DNA of 64,000 nucleotides from Motiliproteus sediminis. GTDB lineage: Bacteria > Pseudomonadota > Gammaproteobacteria > Pseudomonadales > Balneatricaceae. Positions 34,783-45,402 of the stretch are shown here, one piece after another; position 1 is the first letter of the stretch, and the number at the start of each line of letters is the position of its first letter. The stretch spans positions 248,001 through 312,000 of the forward strand of contig NZ_JAERQK010000003.1 in the NCBI RefSeq assembly GCF_017912535.1. Reading direction: 5' to 3'. The notes under the pieces are model-generated. The model made no database searches. It saw only the letters and a list, made by a program, of their open reading frames with translations, and had not been told where the DNA came from. The position numbers and the translations under genes were made by a program.

Positions 34783-35274
34783 TCAGCGCCTAAGCTCCCG
34801 AGCCACAACCAGATATACCAACCCGCCGATAACCCCACTCCCCACACAAAGCCAATGCAGCACCGATACCGAGATCCAACCCAGCATCGGGTTATCCAGA
34901 TTGAAGAGATAAAACGGCTCCACGTCGGCGTGCATGATGCTATCGAGCGACACATGGCTGAAAGTGCCGATCAGCGCTGACAGCAGCGCCACCGGCCAAC
35001 GGATGGTGATGGGGTGCAGGCGCTGATAACCCAGCAGACGCAGCCCCAGTTCGGCCAGAACCTTGCCGCTCAGCGCCGCCAGCAGTCCAATCAACAGCGC
35101 CCCGAGAATGGTGTGGGAAAAACCGTGCAGATGCCCCTCACGAGTCAGCATCACCAGCAGCGGTTGGATATCCATCAGGATCTGCGCCCAGCCAAATACC
35201 ATCAGGCTAAAGCTGCCTTGTAGCAGGGCTTTGATGGCTATGCCGGGGCCTAGGTGGAAGGGGGTGAAGGGCAT
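34783..35274 (-). CDS. DUF4184-like membrane protein (metal-dependent-hydrolase-like)
   Basis: A 163-residue membrane protein beginning MPFTPFHLGPGIAIKAL, a typical DUF4184 opening, with four to five helices. It carries His and Asp residues in HGFSHTILGALL, TFSHVSLDSIMHADVEPFY and DIQPLL that resemble those of YdjM-type putative membrane hydrolases. Activity is unproven. It lies just right of the inverted-repeat element. Confidence 0.75.
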   Translation of the reverse strand: MPFTPFHLGPGIAIKALLQGSFSLMVFGWAQILMDIQPLLVMLTREGHLHGFSHTILGALLIGLLAALSGKVLAELGLRLLGYQRLHPITIRWPVALLSALIGTFSHVSLDSIMHADVEPFYLFNLDNPMLGWISVSVLHWLCVGSGVIGGLVYLVVARELRR

Positions 35275-35313
35275 TGGATAGTTTTCAGATCTTTAATAAT
35301 AACCATAAGCTGA

Positions 35314-36060
35314 TTAAATTTCTTTCCGATCCAGTCCATAAACATGTTGAGATATTGTTGCTTGATATATTTTTGCTTGAGGTGCCTCTTTACTAACTAT
35401 TGAGATGATCTCGCTTCTATCTTTTTCGGTAATGCTCGCACCTAAGATTACTTCGATAATCTTTTCTTTGGAAAATGAATATAGTCCTGCTCCACCATCC
35501 CTTTTCAATTTTATATAGCGAACTTCTTCTTCGTACGACCATGCATCAGACTTTGTTCCTACCGTGCTTCTAAATAGCTGGTCATAATCACTAAGTTGCC
35601 CTGGGGTTAGCTCAGGATAGCGATCACTATAAGTAACGGTAATGGGCAGTCCCATTTCTCTATCGAAATTCTGATTGAAATCGAAGCCTATGCAGAAACC
35701 TTTATGGGAATCCGCATAGTGTGACCACATCAGAATATGTTCCCATCTCTTGGCAGTACTAAAAATACCGTACTGAGAAAGCGTATCGTGTATGTCTTTT
35801 TCAACAAGGTCTATATCCAGTAATCTTCGCAATGCTTTGCGCCGTTCCTCCTTCCTTTGTTTAAAATTTAGATTGTTTAAGTTTTTATTAATAAAACTAT
35901 CCACAAATGCTTCGCGTTTTTCTAACGTGTCAAGCCCGACTACCTTAGGTTTTAATTCGTAAGGATCGTTGAATTGGTTCGGGCTTGCGAAATAAAGCTT
36001 TCCTTCTGTAAAGGGTTGAAATTTGAAGTCGGAGTTGAAAGATCTGAATTTATAAATCAT
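35314..36060 (-). CDS. DUF2971 domain protein, AT-rich and probably acquired
   Basis: A 248-residue soluble protein with the DUF2971 opening IYKFRSFNSDFKFQPFTEGKLYFASPNQFNDPYE, a mid-protein MWSHYADSHKGFCIGFDF and a WSYEEEVRYIK motif. DUF2971 has no settled biochemical function; members often occur in accessory regions and some near defence genes. Base composition drops sharply here relative to both flanks and codon use is AT-rich, pointing to horizontal transfer. It ends about 20 bp from the yejF region on the same strand. Confidence 0.85.
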   Translation of the reverse strand: MIYKFRSFNSDFKFQPFTEGKLYFASPNQFNDPYELKPKVVGLDTLEKREAFVDSFINKNLNNLNFKQRKEERRKALRRLLDIDLVEKDIHDTLSQYGIFSTAKRWEHILMWSHYADSHKGFCIGFDFNQNFDREMGLPITVTYSDRYPELTPGQLSDYDQLFRSTVGTKSDAWSYEEEVRYIKLKRDGGAGLYSFSKEKIIEVILGASITEKDRSEIISIVSKEAPQAKIYQATISQHVYGLDRKEI

Positions 36061-36080
36061 TTAATTGAATAATTGGATTA

Positions 36081-37724
36081 TTAAGCCACAAACGCCGCCT
36101 TTAGCAACTGCCTCGTATACTCCTGCCTAGGATTGGCAAAAATCTCCCCCGCATCCCCCTGCTCAATCACCTCCCCGGCGCGCATCACCAGCAACTGGTG
36201 ACAGAGCGCTCGGACCACGGCGAGGTCGTGGCTGATAAAGAGGTAACTCAACCGGTGCTTCTGCTGCAGATCTCGCAGCAGCTCGATGATCTGCGACTGC
36301 ACGGTGCGATCCAGCGCCGAGGTGGGTTCGTCCAGCACCAGCAGCCGCGGCTTCAACACCAGTGCGCGGGCGATGGCGATCCGCTGGCGCTGGCCGCCGG
36401 AAAACTCGTGCGGGTAGCGGTGGCGGGTGTCCGGGTCGAGGCCGACCTCGGTCAGTGCCTCGATAATCTGCGCTTCGTGCTCCGCCGGGCTGTCGGCCTG
36501 ATGGATACCGAGCCCCTCGCCGACAATCTCGCCCACGGTCATCCGTGGGCTGAGGCTACCGAAGGGGTCCTGAAACACCACCTGCATCTGCTTGCGCAGC
36601 GGGGTAACCTGCTGCTGCCCCAGTGGATCGATGCGCTGGCCCTCGAAGGTGATGGGGCCGTCGCTGCGGGTGAGGCGCAGCAGCGCCAGCGCCAGGGTGG
36701 TCTTGCCGGAGCCGGATTCGCCGACCACGCCGAGACTCTGCCCCGGCTTGAGGTCGAGGGTGACGCCGTTGACCGCCTTGATATGATCGACGGTGCGTTT
36801 CAGCAGCCCCTGCTTGATCGGGAACCATACTTTGAGGTTGTCGGTGGCGAGGATAGTTTCGGCAGCCGGCGGGCACTGGGCTGGCTGGCCGCTGGGTTCG
36901 GCGTCCAGCAGCTTCTTCGTATAGGGGTGCTGGGGGTTGCTGAACAGGGCGTCAGTGGACGCTTGTTCCACCAGTTCGCCCTGGTTCATCACACAAACAT
37001 GGTGGGCAAAACGGCGTACCACGTTGAGGTCGTGGCTGATCAGCAGGATCGCCATCCCCAGTTTCTGCTGTAGCTCCGCCAACAGGTTGAGAATCTGTTC
37101 CTGAATGGTGACGTCCAGCGCGGTGGTGGGTTCGTCGGCGATCAGCAGCTCCGGCTCGTTGGCCAGCGCCATGGCGATCATCACCCGCTGGCGCTGGCCA
37201 CCGGAGAGTTCGTGGGGGTAGCTGGCGAGGCGCTTTTCCGGCTCGCGGATGCCGACCAGAGTAAGCAGCTCCAGAATCCGTGCCCGCGCCTGGTCGCCCT
37301 TGAGCCCCTTGTGCAGCCACAGGGTCTCGCCGATCTGCTTGGCGATGGTATGCAGCGGGTTGAGCGAGGTCATCGGCTCCTGAAAGATGGTGCCGAAGCG
37401 GTCGCCGCGCAGCGCCCGCATACGCGGCTCCGGGGCGCTGAGCAGCTCCTGGTCGCCGTAGTGGATGCTGCCGCGCGGGTGGCTGGCCTTGGGGTAGGGC
37501 AGCAGACGCAGGATCGCCATCGCCGTGACCGACTTGCCGGAACCGGACTCGCCCACCAGTGCGGTGGTTTTGCCCGCTTCTACGGTAAAGCTGACTCCCT
37601 TGACCGCATCCACCGCCGCGGTGCCGTCACCAAAGCGCACGCAGAGGTCATCGACCCGGATCAGCGGCTGGCCGGGGGCCAGAGTGGTGGCGGTGGAGCT
37701 GGGGTCGAGGTCAGTGTTCATCAT
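36081..37724 (-). CDS. yejF: Microcin C/peptide ABC transporter ATP-binding protein YejF (fused double ATPase)
   Basis: A 547-residue protein with two ABC domains. The first has Walker A GESGSGKS (58-65), LSGGQRQRV and ADEPTTALD; the second has [20 protein letters not shown] and DEPTSALD, with the oligopeptide-transporter C-terminal extension. It powers YejABEF, which imports peptides and microcin C in E. coli. It is last of four tandem genes, 14 bp after yejE. Confidence 0.94.
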   Translation of the reverse strand: MMNTDLDPSSTATTLAPGQPLIRVDDLCVRFGDGTAAVDAVKGVSFTVEAGKTTALVGESGSGKSVTAMAILRLLPYPKASHPRGSIHYGDQELLSAPEPRMRALRGDRFGTIFQEPMTSLNPLHTIAKQIGETLWLHKGLKGDQARARILELLTLVGIREPEKRLASYPHELSGGQRQRVMIAMALANEPELLIADEPTTALDVTIQEQILNLLAELQQKLGMAILLISHDLNVVRRFAHHVCVMNQGELVEQASTDALFSNPQHPYTKKLLDAEPSGQPAQCPPAAETILATDNLKVWFPIKQGLLKRTVDHIKAVNGVTLDLKPGQSLGVVGESGSGKTTLALALLRLTRSDGPITFEGQRIDPLGQQQVTPLRKQMQVVFQDPFGSLSPRMTVGEIVGEGLGIHQADSPAEHEAQIIEALTEVGLDPDTRHRYPHEFSGGQRQRIAIARALVLKPRLLVLDEPTSALDRTVQSQIIELLRDLQQKHRLSYLFISHDLAVVRALCHQLLVMRAGEVIEQGDAGEIFANPRQEYTRQLLKAAFVA

Positions 37725-37738
37725 CGGTTCCTTGGCGC

Positions 37739-38764
37739 TTACACCTTGCGCGGGTCAAAGGCGTCCCGCACCGCCTCGCCGATAAAGATCAGCAGGGTCA
37801 GCATCAGGCTCAGCACCACAAAGGCGGTAATGCCCAGCCAGGGGGCGTGCAGGTTCTCTTTGCCCTGGGCCACCAGTTCGCCCAGCGAGGGGGAGCCGGG
37901 GGGCAGGCCGAAGCCGAGAAAATCCAGCGCGGTGAGGGTGACCACCGAGCCGTTGAAGATAAAGGGCATGAAGGTGAGGGTGGCGACCATGGCGTTGGGC
38001 AGGATATGGCGGAACATGATCAGCCGGTTGCTGAGCCCCAGCGCCCGGGCGGCGCGCACGTATTCGAGGTTGCGCCCGCGGAGGAATTCGGCCCGCACCA
38101 CGTCGACCAGCTGCATCCAGGAGAACAGCAGCATGATCCCCAGCAGCCACCAGAAGTTGGGTTCGACGATGCTGGCGAGGATGATCAGCAGAAACAGTAC
38201 CGGCAGCCCCGACCAGATCTCGATAAAGCGCTGGAACAGCAGATCCACCTTGCCGCCGTAGTAACCCTGCACCGCGCCGGCGACCACCCCGATTACCGAA
38301 CTCAGGCCGGTCAGGATCAGCGCGAACAGAATCGAGATCCGAAAGCCGTAGATCACCCGTGAGAGTACGTCGCGGCCCTGATCGTCGGTACCCAGCCAGT
38401 TGCTGGCATCCGGCGGCGAGGGTGCCGGCTGATCGAGGTTGTAATTGATGGTGTCGTAGCTGAAGGGGATCAACGGCCAGACGACGCGGCCTTCACCGCC
38501 GGTCTTGATCTGCTCGATGATGTAGGGATCGGTGTAGTCGGTGGCGGTTTCGAAGTCGCCGCCGAAGGTGGTTTCCGGGTAGTCGTTCCACAGCGGCCAG
38601 TAGCTGTCGCCGCGGTACTCCACCCATACCGGGCGGTCGTTGGCGATCAGTTCGGCCCCCAGGCTGACAACAAACAGCGCCAGAAAGATCCACAGCGACC
38701 AGTAGCCGCGGCGGTTGGCACGGAAGCGGGCGAGGCGGCGCTGGTTAATCGGGCTCATCGCCAT
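37739..38764 (-). CDS. yejE: ABC transporter permease YejE
   Basis: A 341-residue permease, the same length as E. coli YejE. It opens SPINQRRLARFRANRRGYWSLWIF, carries WLGTDDQGRDVLSRVIYG before the transmembrane core, and has the EAA-type loop RAARALGLSNRLIMFRHILPNA. CAGGA five bases before ATG 38764 fixes the start; the frame is open to 38800. Confidence 0.94.
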   Translation of the reverse strand: MAMSPINQRRLARFRANRRGYWSLWIFLALFVVSLGAELIANDRPVWVEYRGDSYWPLWNDYPETTFGGDFETATDYTDPYIIEQIKTGGEGRVVWPLIPFSYDTINYNLDQPAPSPPDASNWLGTDDQGRDVLSRVIYGFRISILFALILTGLSSVIGVVAGAVQGYYGGKVDLLFQRFIEIWSGLPVLFLLIILASIVEPNFWWLLGIMLLFSWMQLVDVVRAEFLRGRNLEYVRAARALGLSNRLIMFRHILPNAMVATLTFMPFIFNGSVVTLTALDFLGFGLPPGSPSLGELVAQGKENLHAPWLGITAFVVLSLMLTLLIFIGEAVRDAFDPRKV

Positions 38765-38780
38765 ACCATTCCTGTCATGG

Positions 38781-39884
38781 TCAGTGCTCCCTGCTCTCAA
38801 AGTCGATCCGCGGGTCGACTAAAACGTAGGTGATATCGCTGATCAGCTTCAGGATCAGCCCCAGCAGGGTGAAGATGTAGAGGGTGCCGAAGATGACGGG
38901 GTAGTCGCGGTTAATAACCGCTTCGTAACCCAGCAGGCCAAGGCCGTCGAGGGAGAAGATCACCTCGATCAACATCGATCCGGTGAAAAAGATGCTGATC
39001 AGCGCCGCCGGCATCCCGGCGATGATCAGCAACATGGCGTTACGGAACACGTGGCCGTAGAGCACCTGGTTTTCGTTCAGGCCCTTGGCGCGCGCGGTGA
39101 GCACGTACTGCTTGTTGATCTCGTCGAGAAAGCTGTTCTTGGTCAGCATGGTGAGGGTGGCAAAGCTGGATATCACCGACGCCAGTACCGGCAGGGTAAT
39201 GTGCCAGAAGTAGTCGCCGATCTTGCCCATGAGGCTCAGCTCGTCGAAGTTGGGCGAGGTGAGGCCGCGCAGCGGAAACCAGTCAAAGTAGGTGCCGCCG
39301 GCAAACAGCACGATCAGCAGGATGGCGAACAGAAAGTTGGGGATGGCGTAACCGACGATAATGGCGCTGCTGGTCCAGACGTCAAAGGGGGTGCCGTCGC
39401 GCACCGCCTTGCGAATCCCCAGCGGAATCGACACCAGATAGGTGATCAGGGTGGCCCAGAGGCCGAGGGAGATCGATACCGGCAGCTTTTCGATGATCAG
39501 GTCGACCACCGACTTGTCGCTGTAGAAACTGTTGCCAAAGTCGAAGCTGAGGTAGTTGACCAGCATATCGAAGAAACGCTCGTGGGCCGGTTTGTCGAAG
39601 CCGTAGAGTTTTTCGATCTCCGCTACCAGCGCCGGGTCCAGCCCGCGGGCGCCGCGATAACTGCTGCCGTCACCGTTGCCCCCGCCGCTGCCGCCCTGGG
39701 CCATGTCGCTTTGCTGTGAGCTGCCGATGCGGGCCGTGGCGTCGGTGTTGAACCCTTCCAATTGGGCGATGGTCTGCTCCACCGGACCGCCGGGGGCGGC
39801 CTGGATGATCAGGAAGTTGATGGTGAGGATGCCGACCAGGGTGGGAATGATCAGCAGCAAGCGGCGGAGAATGTAGGCGCCCAT
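38781..39884 (-). CDS. yejB: ABC transporter permease YejB
   Basis: A 367-residue permease starting [20 protein letters not shown] Ser/Gly/Gln-rich periplasmic stretch (about 52-80, [20 protein letters not shown]) precedes the conserved [25 protein letters not shown]. coli YejB has a comparable variable insert. The EAA loop [23 protein letters not shown] is present. Its start overlaps the yejA stop (TGATG). Confidence 0.94.
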   Translation of the reverse strand: MGAYILRRLLLIIPTLVGILTINFLIIQAAPGGPVEQTIAQLEGFNTDATARIGSSQQSDMAQGGSGGGNGDGSSYRGARGLDPALVAEIEKLYGFDKPAHERFFDMLVNYLSFDFGNSFYSDKSVVDLIIEKLPVSISLGLWATLITYLVSIPLGIRKAVRDGTPFDVWTSSAIIVGYAIPNFLFAILLIVLFAGGTYFDWFPLRGLTSPNFDELSLMGKIGDYFWHITLPVLASVISSFATLTMLTKNSFLDEINKQYVLTARAKGLNENQVLYGHVFRNAMLLIIAGMPAALISIFFTGSMLIEVIFSLDGLGLLGYEAVINRDYPVIFGTLYIFTLLGLILKLISDITYVLVDPRIDFESREH

Positions 39885-41701
39885 CAGTTGGTGCCGGCCT
39901 CCTGGCGTGCGTCAGCCTTGAGCCACCAGGTATCAAAGCCGAGGCCGTAGGGCGGCCGTTGGGCCGGCATCTCGAACTTGTCCCAGTAGGCCAAGCGGTA
40001 GCTGTCGATATGGAACTGCGGAATGAGATAGTGGTTCCACTGCAGCACCCGGTCCAGCGCGCGGGTGCGCAGCACCAGTTGTTCGCGGTCCGGCGAGGCG
40101 ATGATCTGCTCGATCAGGTAGTCCACTGCCGGGTTCTTGATCCCCATCAGGTTGCGGCTGCCGGAAAGATCGGCCATTTCCGAGTGCCAGAAGTCGCGCT
40201 GTTCGTTGCCGGGGGAGTTGGACTGGCCGTAGCCGTAGACCACCATGTCGAAATCAAAGCTGCGCAGGCGGTTGATGTACTGGGAGACGTCGACGATGCG
40301 GATGCTCATGTCGATGCCGAGGCGCTTGAGGTTGCGGATCATCGGCGCCACCACGCGCTCAAACTCTTTCTGTACCAGCAGCAGTTCGAAGTCGAGGGTT
40401 TGTCCGTCAGCGTTGCTGAGCTTGCCGTTGTTGATCTCCCAGCCAGCCTGTTTCAGCAGCCGCATGGCGTTGCGCAGCTGGGTACGGTTGTTGCCGCTGC
40501 CGTCGGTGCTGGGGGCACGGTAGACGCTGCTGAACACCTCGGGCGGCACCTGATCGCGGACCGGTTGGAGGATCTCCAGCTCTGCCGGGGTGGGTAGTTC
40601 GTCTGCGGCCATCTCGGAGTTGGAGAAGTAGCTGTGGGTACGGGTGTAGGCACCGTAGAAGATGTTGGTGTTGGTCCACTCGAAATCAAAGGCGTAGGCC
40701 AGCGCCTGACGCACCCGCGGGTCGCTGAACTTGTCGCGGCGCAGGTTGAAGATAAACGCCTGCATGCCGGTGGGGTTGCTGTGCTTGACCTGCTCGGTCT
40801 TGATCCGGCCGCTGTCGAACTGCGGCCCCTGGTAGCTGGTGGCCCAGTTCTTGGAGGAGGTTTCCTGGCGGAAGTCGTACTCGCCGGCCTTGAAGGCCTC
40901 CAGCGATACGGTGCTGTCACGGTAGTAGTCGTAGCGGATGGCGCCGTAGTTGTGGCGGCCGCGCATTACCGGCAGGTTCTCACCCCAGTAGTCGGGGTTG
41001 CGACGCAAGGTGACACTGCGGCCGGGATCGAAACTGTCGATCAGGTAGGGGCCGCTGCCGACCGGGATGTCGAGACCGGGGGCGCTGAAATCACGCCCCT
41101 CCCAGTAGTGTTTGGGCAGCACCGCCACCTCGCCGACGATCAGCGGCAGTTCGCGGTTTTCAGAGTCGCGGAATCGGAACTCTACCGTCAGCGGGTCGAT
41201 CGCCTCAATCGCTTCGATGTCGGCGTAGTAGGCGCGGTAGAACGGATTGCCCTGTTCACGCAGCAGCTTGAAGGTGTAGATCACGTCGTCGGCGCGCACC
41301 GGCTCACCGTCGCTGAAACGGGCCTCTTCACGCAGGTGAAAGCGGATCCAGCGGCGGTTGTCCGGCATATCCACCGACTTGGCCAGCAGGCCGTACTGGG
41401 TGAAGGGTTCGTCCAGCGACTTGACCATCAGGCTGTCGTAGATCAGGCCGATGTCGTCCGCCGGGGTGCCCTTGATGATAAAAGGGTTGAAGCTGTCAAA
41501 GGTACCCAGCGACCACTGCCGCACCAGACCGCCCTTGGGGGCGTCGGGGTTAACGTAATCAAAGTGCTGAAAATCGGGGCCGTACTTGGGGCTGCCGTGC
41601 ATGGCGATGCCGTGGGCGCCGGTAAGATCGGCGGCGCTGGCGGGCAGGGCCAGCAGGGCGAACAGAAGGGCGAGGGTGGAGCCGAGTCGCGATGCAGTCA
41701 T
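39884..41701 (-). CDS. yejA: Periplasmic peptide-binding protein YejA
   Basis: A 605-residue extracellular solute-binding protein of the SBP_bac_5 family. A signal peptide (about 1-23, ending LPASAAD) precedes [29 protein letters not shown], and the mature region includes [25 protein letters not shown], the usual family signature. It delivers peptides to YejBE. First gene of the operon. Confidence 0.94.
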   Translation of the reverse strand: MTASRLGSTLALLFALLALPASAADLTGAHGIAMHGSPKYGPDFQHFDYVNPDAPKGGLVRQWSLGTFDSFNPFIIKGTPADDIGLIYDSLMVKSLDEPFTQYGLLAKSVDMPDNRRWIRFHLREEARFSDGEPVRADDVIYTFKLLREQGNPFYRAYYADIEAIEAIDPLTVEFRFRDSENRELPLIVGEVAVLPKHYWEGRDFSAPGLDIPVGSGPYLIDSFDPGRSVTLRRNPDYWGENLPVMRGRHNYGAIRYDYYRDSTVSLEAFKAGEYDFRQETSSKNWATSYQGPQFDSGRIKTEQVKHSNPTGMQAFIFNLRRDKFSDPRVRQALAYAFDFEWTNTNIFYGAYTRTHSYFSNSEMAADELPTPAELEILQPVRDQVPPEVFSSVYRAPSTDGSGNNRTQLRNAMRLLKQAGWEINNGKLSNADGQTLDFELLLVQKEFERVVAPMIRNLKRLGIDMSIRIVDVSQYINRLRSFDFDMVVYGYGQSNSPGNEQRDFWHSEMADLSGSRNLMGIKNPAVDYLIEQIIASPDREQLVLRTRALDRVLQWNHYLIPQFHIDSYRLAYWDKFEMPAQRPPYGLGFDTWWLKADARQEAGTN

Positions 41702-41747
41702 GAACAGCCAATCCTTGTGTCAACGTGCTGATTTTTATAACAGCTTA

Positions 41748-41772
41748 GCGCGCCCCCATAAAGGGGGCGTGC
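41748..41772 (-). terminator. Hairpin downstream of mltD
   Basis: CGCCCCC (41751-41757) pairs with GGGGGCG (41763-41769) around ATAAA, and the stem extends to ten pairs with one G-U. On the minus strand it follows mltD by about 45 bp. The following U-run is weak (an AT-rich stretch about ten bases later). Confidence 0.55.
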
Positions 41773-41817
41773 TGCATCGGACCGTTCTATCGGGGCCGAG
41801 GTTCCCGCGCAGGCGGG

Positions 41818-43488
41818 CTAGCGCGAGCCGGTGACGTCCACGAACAGCGTCAGTTGCTGGCCCGGTTGCAGGTACTTGGCGCTGGCGACCTCGTTGTTCC
41901 AGCGTTTGATATCGCTGACCCGTACCTTGAAGCGACTGGCGATGCGGGCGAGGGAGTCGCCGTTACGCACGGTATAGCCGACCTTGCGGATCACCTGACG
42001 GCTGCCGTTGCTGGCGACCAGCTCGCCTTGGGGTTGCCAGACCACCAGTTTGCGCCCGACCCGCAGCGGATCGCCGGGAGCCATCTGGTTCCAGCTGGCC
42101 AGTTCACGCACGCCGACACCGTACTCCCTGGCGATCTTCCAGAAGCTGTCGCCGGGGCGGACATAGTAATCCAGCTTCTGCTTGCCGGAACGCAGGGCAA
42201 TGCGCTCGTTCTTCTTGGCCTGCCGTTGGCCTTTGCTGTAGGCGTAGACAGTGGCGCTTTCCGAGGCGGTGGGGATCAGCAGTACTTGTCCGGCGCGGAT
42301 CATGTTGCCGCGGATACTGTTGGCGCTGCGCAGGGTGTCCGGGGTGGTGTGGTGCTTCTTGGCGATGGTGATCAGGCTGTCGCCGGATTTGACCTTGTAG
42401 CGTTTCCAGGTGACCCGCTTTTCCGGCGGGTATTCTGCCAGCGCGGCCTCAAAAATATCCGCGTTGGCCACCGGTACCAGCAGGCGATGCGGGCCCTTGG
42501 GGTCGGTAGCCCACTGGTTGAAGCCGGGGTTCAGCAGGTAGAGTTCGTCGATCTCCAGCTCCGCCAGCTCGGCGGCCTTGGCGAGATCGATCTGTGAACC
42601 GACGTCGATAGCGGCAAAGTAGGGTTCGTTGGGCAACGAGCGGAAGCTCAATTGGTACGCGGCAGGGTCGTCGATCAGCTTGGCCAAGGCGATCAGCTTG
42701 GGCACGTAGGCGCTGGTTTCGCGCGGCAGATCGAGATTCCAGAAGTCGGTCGGTTTACCCCGTTTTTTGTTCTTGCGGATCGCCTTGGAGACGTTGCCGC
42801 CGCCGGCGTTGTAGGCGGCCAGCGCCAGCAGCCAGTCGCCGTCAAAGCGCTGGTTGAGCTGGGTCAGGTAATCCAGCGCCGCTTCGGTGGAGGCGATCAC
42901 GTCGCGGCGGCCGTCGTACCACCAGGTCTGCTTGAGGCCGAAGTGTTTGCCGGTGCTGGGGATAAACTGCCAGGGGCCGGCAGCACGGCCGTGAGAATAA
43001 GCGAACGGGTCGAAGGCGCTTTCCACAATCGGCAGCAGCGCCAGCTCGGCGGGCAGGCCGCGCTCCAGCACTTGATGGAGCACGTGGTAGTAGTAACGTT
43101 CGGCGCGCTGGGCAACGCGATCGAGATAGCGGGGGTGGCCAGCGTACCAGTTGACCTGGGCGGTGACACGGCGATCGTCAATGTTATGGTCAAGACGGAA
43201 GTTGTCGCGGGTCAGCTGCCACAGATCGGCAGGCGCGGGTTGCTCGACCGGCTCCGCAGGGCTGGTGACTTCAACGCTCGGGTGGTCGATAGGGGCTGCC
43301 GGTTGCACCTGGTCAATCAGCGCGCTGGCGAGCGCTGTTTCGGTTTCGCTGGATTCGGCGCTGGCCGGTTCCGCCGGCACCAGTTGATCGGTGGAGCGGG
43401 TCGGGTCGACAGACAGCGCCTGGCAGCCAGCAAGGGAGATGATGAAGCTGCCGATGAACAGCCCACGGCGGGATATTTTTATGGTCAA
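41818..43488 (-). CDS. mltD: Membrane-bound lytic murein transglycosylase D with three LysM domains
   Basis: A 556-residue lipoprotein. From TTG 43488, with GAGGT seven bases ahead, the signal peptide ends in LAGC (Cys22); TTG 43506 lacks an SD. The transglycosylase domain has LLPIVESAFDPFAYSHGRAAGPWQF with the catalytic Glu, plus DVIASTEAALDYL and LLALAAYNAGGGNV. Three LysM repeats follow (YKVKSGDSLITIAKKH, YYVRPGDSFWKIAREY, YTVRNGDSLARIASRF); E. coli MltD has two. It cleaves peptidoglycan glycan strands. Confidence 0.93.
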   Translation of the reverse strand: MTIKISRRGLFIGSFIISLAGCQALSVDPTRSTDQLVPAEPASAESSETETALASALIDQVQPAAPIDHPSVEVTSPAEPVEQPAPADLWQLTRDNFRLDHNIDDRRVTAQVNWYAGHPRYLDRVAQRAERYYYHVLHQVLERGLPAELALLPIVESAFDPFAYSHGRAAGPWQFIPSTGKHFGLKQTWWYDGRRDVIASTEAALDYLTQLNQRFDGDWLLALAAYNAGGGNVSKAIRKNKKRGKPTDFWNLDLPRETSAYVPKLIALAKLIDDPAAYQLSFRSLPNEPYFAAIDVGSQIDLAKAAELAELEIDELYLLNPGFNQWATDPKGPHRLLVPVANADIFEAALAEYPPEKRVTWKRYKVKSGDSLITIAKKHHTTPDTLRSANSIRGNMIRAGQVLLIPTASESATVYAYSKGQRQAKKNERIALRSGKQKLDYYVRPGDSFWKIAREYGVGVRELASWNQMAPGDPLRVGRKLVVWQPQGELVASNGSRQVIRKVGYTVRNGDSLARIASRFKVRVSDIKRWNNEVASAKYLQPGQQLTLFVDVTGSR

Positions 43489-43603
43489 AACAGTACCTCG
43501 TTGCAACGGCGCGGCGGCACGCGGTGTTACAGGCCGCGCCGGTAATTCCGTTCGATTTTAGGGAGCCGCTGGAGCTGGAGCAAGGACAAGGGTCAAACTG
43601 TGG

Positions 43604-44377
43604 TTAGAAAACATCCTTCCACTGGCGGATCGCTGCGAGGGTCTCTGACCCCGGTTGGCAGCTCCCGGTTCCCCGTTTGCCGGCTGCGGTCACGACATCC
43701 GCATCACGCGTGCGCATGAAGGGGTTGATCCGTTTCTCTTCGCCAATATGGCTGGGCAGGGTGGGCCAGTGTTGCTTACGCAACTCCTGACAACGATCAA
43801 TGGCGGCTTGAATGTGGCTGTTGTCCGGTTCTACCGCCTGGGCGAACCTGAGGTTGGCGAGTGAATATTCGTGGGTGCAGTAGACCTCGGTGTTGTCGGG
43901 TAGCGAGGCAAAGTAATCCATCGCGGCCTGCATCTGCTCGGCGCTGCCTTCAAACAGGCGACCGCAGCCCGCCAGAAACAGGGTGTCGCCGCAGAACAGC
44001 TGCGGTTGACTGCCCGCCAAGTAGTAACTGATGTGGTCGAGGGTGTGGGCCGGGGTGGCCCGCACCGCAAAAGATGCTCCCAGCAGGTCGAGCTGGTCGC
44101 CGTCATTGAGGGGGTGGGTAATCAGGCTGCAGGGCGAATTGGCCGGGCCATAAACGGGTATGTCGCGGTCGGCGGTCAACGCGGCAACGCCGCCGGTATG
44201 GTCGGCGTGATGGTGGGTGATAAGAATAGCGGCCAGATTCTTGCCCTCCTGGGTCAGCCAGTGCTCGACCACGCTGGCGTCGCCGGGGTCGACCGCCAGT
44301 ACCGCCGTATCGCCGGCGGCGCCCGCCATCCAGATGTAGTTGTCATCGAAGGCGGGAATCGGTTGAACCTGCAGCAT
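43604..44377 (-). CDS. gloB: Hydroxyacylglutathione hydrolase (glyoxalase II)
   Basis: A 257-residue metallo-beta-lactamase-fold enzyme. The binuclear metal motif THHHADHTGG, then ATPAHTLDHISYY, FCGDTLFLAGCGRLFEG and EVYCTHEYSLANLRFA are intact. It hydrolyses S-lactoylglutathione to D-lactate. The C-terminus has the usual glutathione-binding region with KRINPFMR. ATG 44377 has GAGGAAGGA ahead; the frame is open to 44434. It is divergent from the methyltransferase gene. Confidence 0.95.
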   Translation of the reverse strand: MLQVQPIPAFDDNYIWMAGAAGDTAVLAVDPGDASVVEHWLTQEGKNLAAILITHHHADHTGGVAALTADRDIPVYGPANSPCSLITHPLNDGDQLDLLGASFAVRATPAHTLDHISYYLAGSQPQLFCGDTLFLAGCGRLFEGSAEQMQAAMDYFASLPDNTEVYCTHEYSLANLRFAQAVEPDNSHIQAAIDRCQELRKQHWPTLPSHIGEEKRINPFMRTRDADVVTAAGKRGTGSCQPGSETLAAIRQWKDVF

Positions 44378-44467
44378 AATCCTTCCTCTATAAGACGGTG
44401 ACCTGGACCTAGTCTGACCTATAATAGCCGACATGCGTGCCGCCCCAAAGCTTGTGGAGAACTCTCT

Positions 44468-45283
44468 GTGAAACTCAGTAACACCAAGACCTTAGCGCCG
44501 CTCAGTGAGAGCATCGAGGAGGTGCGTGCCTGGTTTAATGGTGAGCTGGGGCAGCAGCTGTTGGCGGCGGAAAAGCGGGTGATGGACCGGGTGATGCCTA
44601 CGCTTTTTGGCTACCACATGCTGCAGGTGGGGGTGCATGCCGAAACCGACTTGCTGGAGCATGCTTCCGGCGGCCATAAGTTTGTGCTGATGCCGCGCAT
44701 TGAGATGGGCATGGATGATGCGGCGGTGATCGGTCGTGCCGAAGAGCTGCCGTTGGCCAATGGCTGCATCGATGCAGTGGTGCTGCACCACGCCCTCGAC
44801 TTTGCCCAGAGCCCGCACCAGGTGTTGCGTGAGGCGGCGCGGGTGCTGCGCCCGGGAGGCAAACTGGTGGTGGTGGGATTCAATCCCTTCAGCTTCTGGG
44901 GCCTGAGCCGACTGGTTCGGCAGCGCAAGGGGCAGGTTCCCTGGCGCGGCCATTTCCTTTCCGTTGGGCGTTTGCAGGACTGGCTGACGCTGCTGGAGCT
45001 GAAACAGGACCGCGCCTGCTCCGGCTTTTATCGCCCTCCCATAGAGAGTGCCCGCTGGCGGAATCGACTTGAGTTTGTCGAGCGTTGGGGTGAGCGCTAC
45101 CACACCAATAATGGTGCCTTTCTGGTAATGGTTGCCAGCAAGGAGACGCTGGCACCGACGTCGGTTGGCAGAAGCTGGCGCCGGCGGCTAGTCTTCCCCG
45201 TGGCAAAACCGACAGCGTCACGGGCCGGTCGTCAGGTGGCGCGGCAGTCGCCGCCTGACAGCGACAGCGCGCGCGAAGCCTAG
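44468..45283 (+). CDS. SAM-dependent methyltransferase, gloB-linked type
   Basis: A 271-residue class I methyltransferase with the late motifs EELPLANGCIDAVVLHHALDFAQSPHQVLREAARVLRPGGKLVVVGFNPFSFWGL. Its first SAM motif is degenerate (MLQVGVHAETDLLEH). This is the type often found between gloB and rnhA in gammaproteobacteria (YafS in E. coli). The C-terminus carries a basic, Ser/Pro-rich tail. Substrate unknown. Confidence 0.88.
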   Translation: MKLSNTKTLAPLSESIEEVRAWFNGELGQQLLAAEKRVMDRVMPTLFGYHMLQVGVHAETDLLEHASGGHKFVLMPRIEMGMDDAAVIGRAEELPLANGCIDAVVLHHALDFAQSPHQVLREAARVLRPGGKLVVVGFNPFSFWGLSRLVRQRKGQVPWRGHFLSVGRLQDWLTLLELKQDRACSGFYRPPIESARWRNRLEFVERWGERYHTNNGAFLVMVASKETLAPTSVGRSWRRRLVFPVAKPTASRAGRQVARQSPPDSDSAREA

Positions 45284-45370
45284 GGAAGTCCATTTACCCG
45301 TCTGCTCGAACGGTTTTTTTTCGCTTGTTAGGTACTGGTCACCCTGCTGTAGCCCAGGCTATTAGGGGGT

Positions 45371-45402
45371 TTGACTAGTTCATTTGCTTTTGTTTATGCA
45401 AA
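45371..45402 (+). promoter_or_regulatory. Candidate promoter/operator of the oad operon
   Basis: TTGACT (45371-45376) is a good -35 and TATGCA about 18 bases later a weak -10. Overlapping it is the inverted repeat TTTGC-N10-GCAAA (45383-45402). The region to 45450 is AT-rich, in contrast to both flanking genes. Position about 120-150 bp upstream of oadG fits a leader, but no regulator is identified. Confidence 0.4.

Noticed and set aside
34062-34955. Long minus-strand frame across the inverted-repeat element
   Set aside because: The translation is low-complexity and crosses the element's terminal repeats; no SD is present. It resembles a common spurious peptide from dispersed repeats.
38781-39884. 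Ser/Gly-rich insertion in YejB as an unusual fusion
   Set aside because: E. coli YejB carries a comparable variable stretch at the same position, so it is normal.
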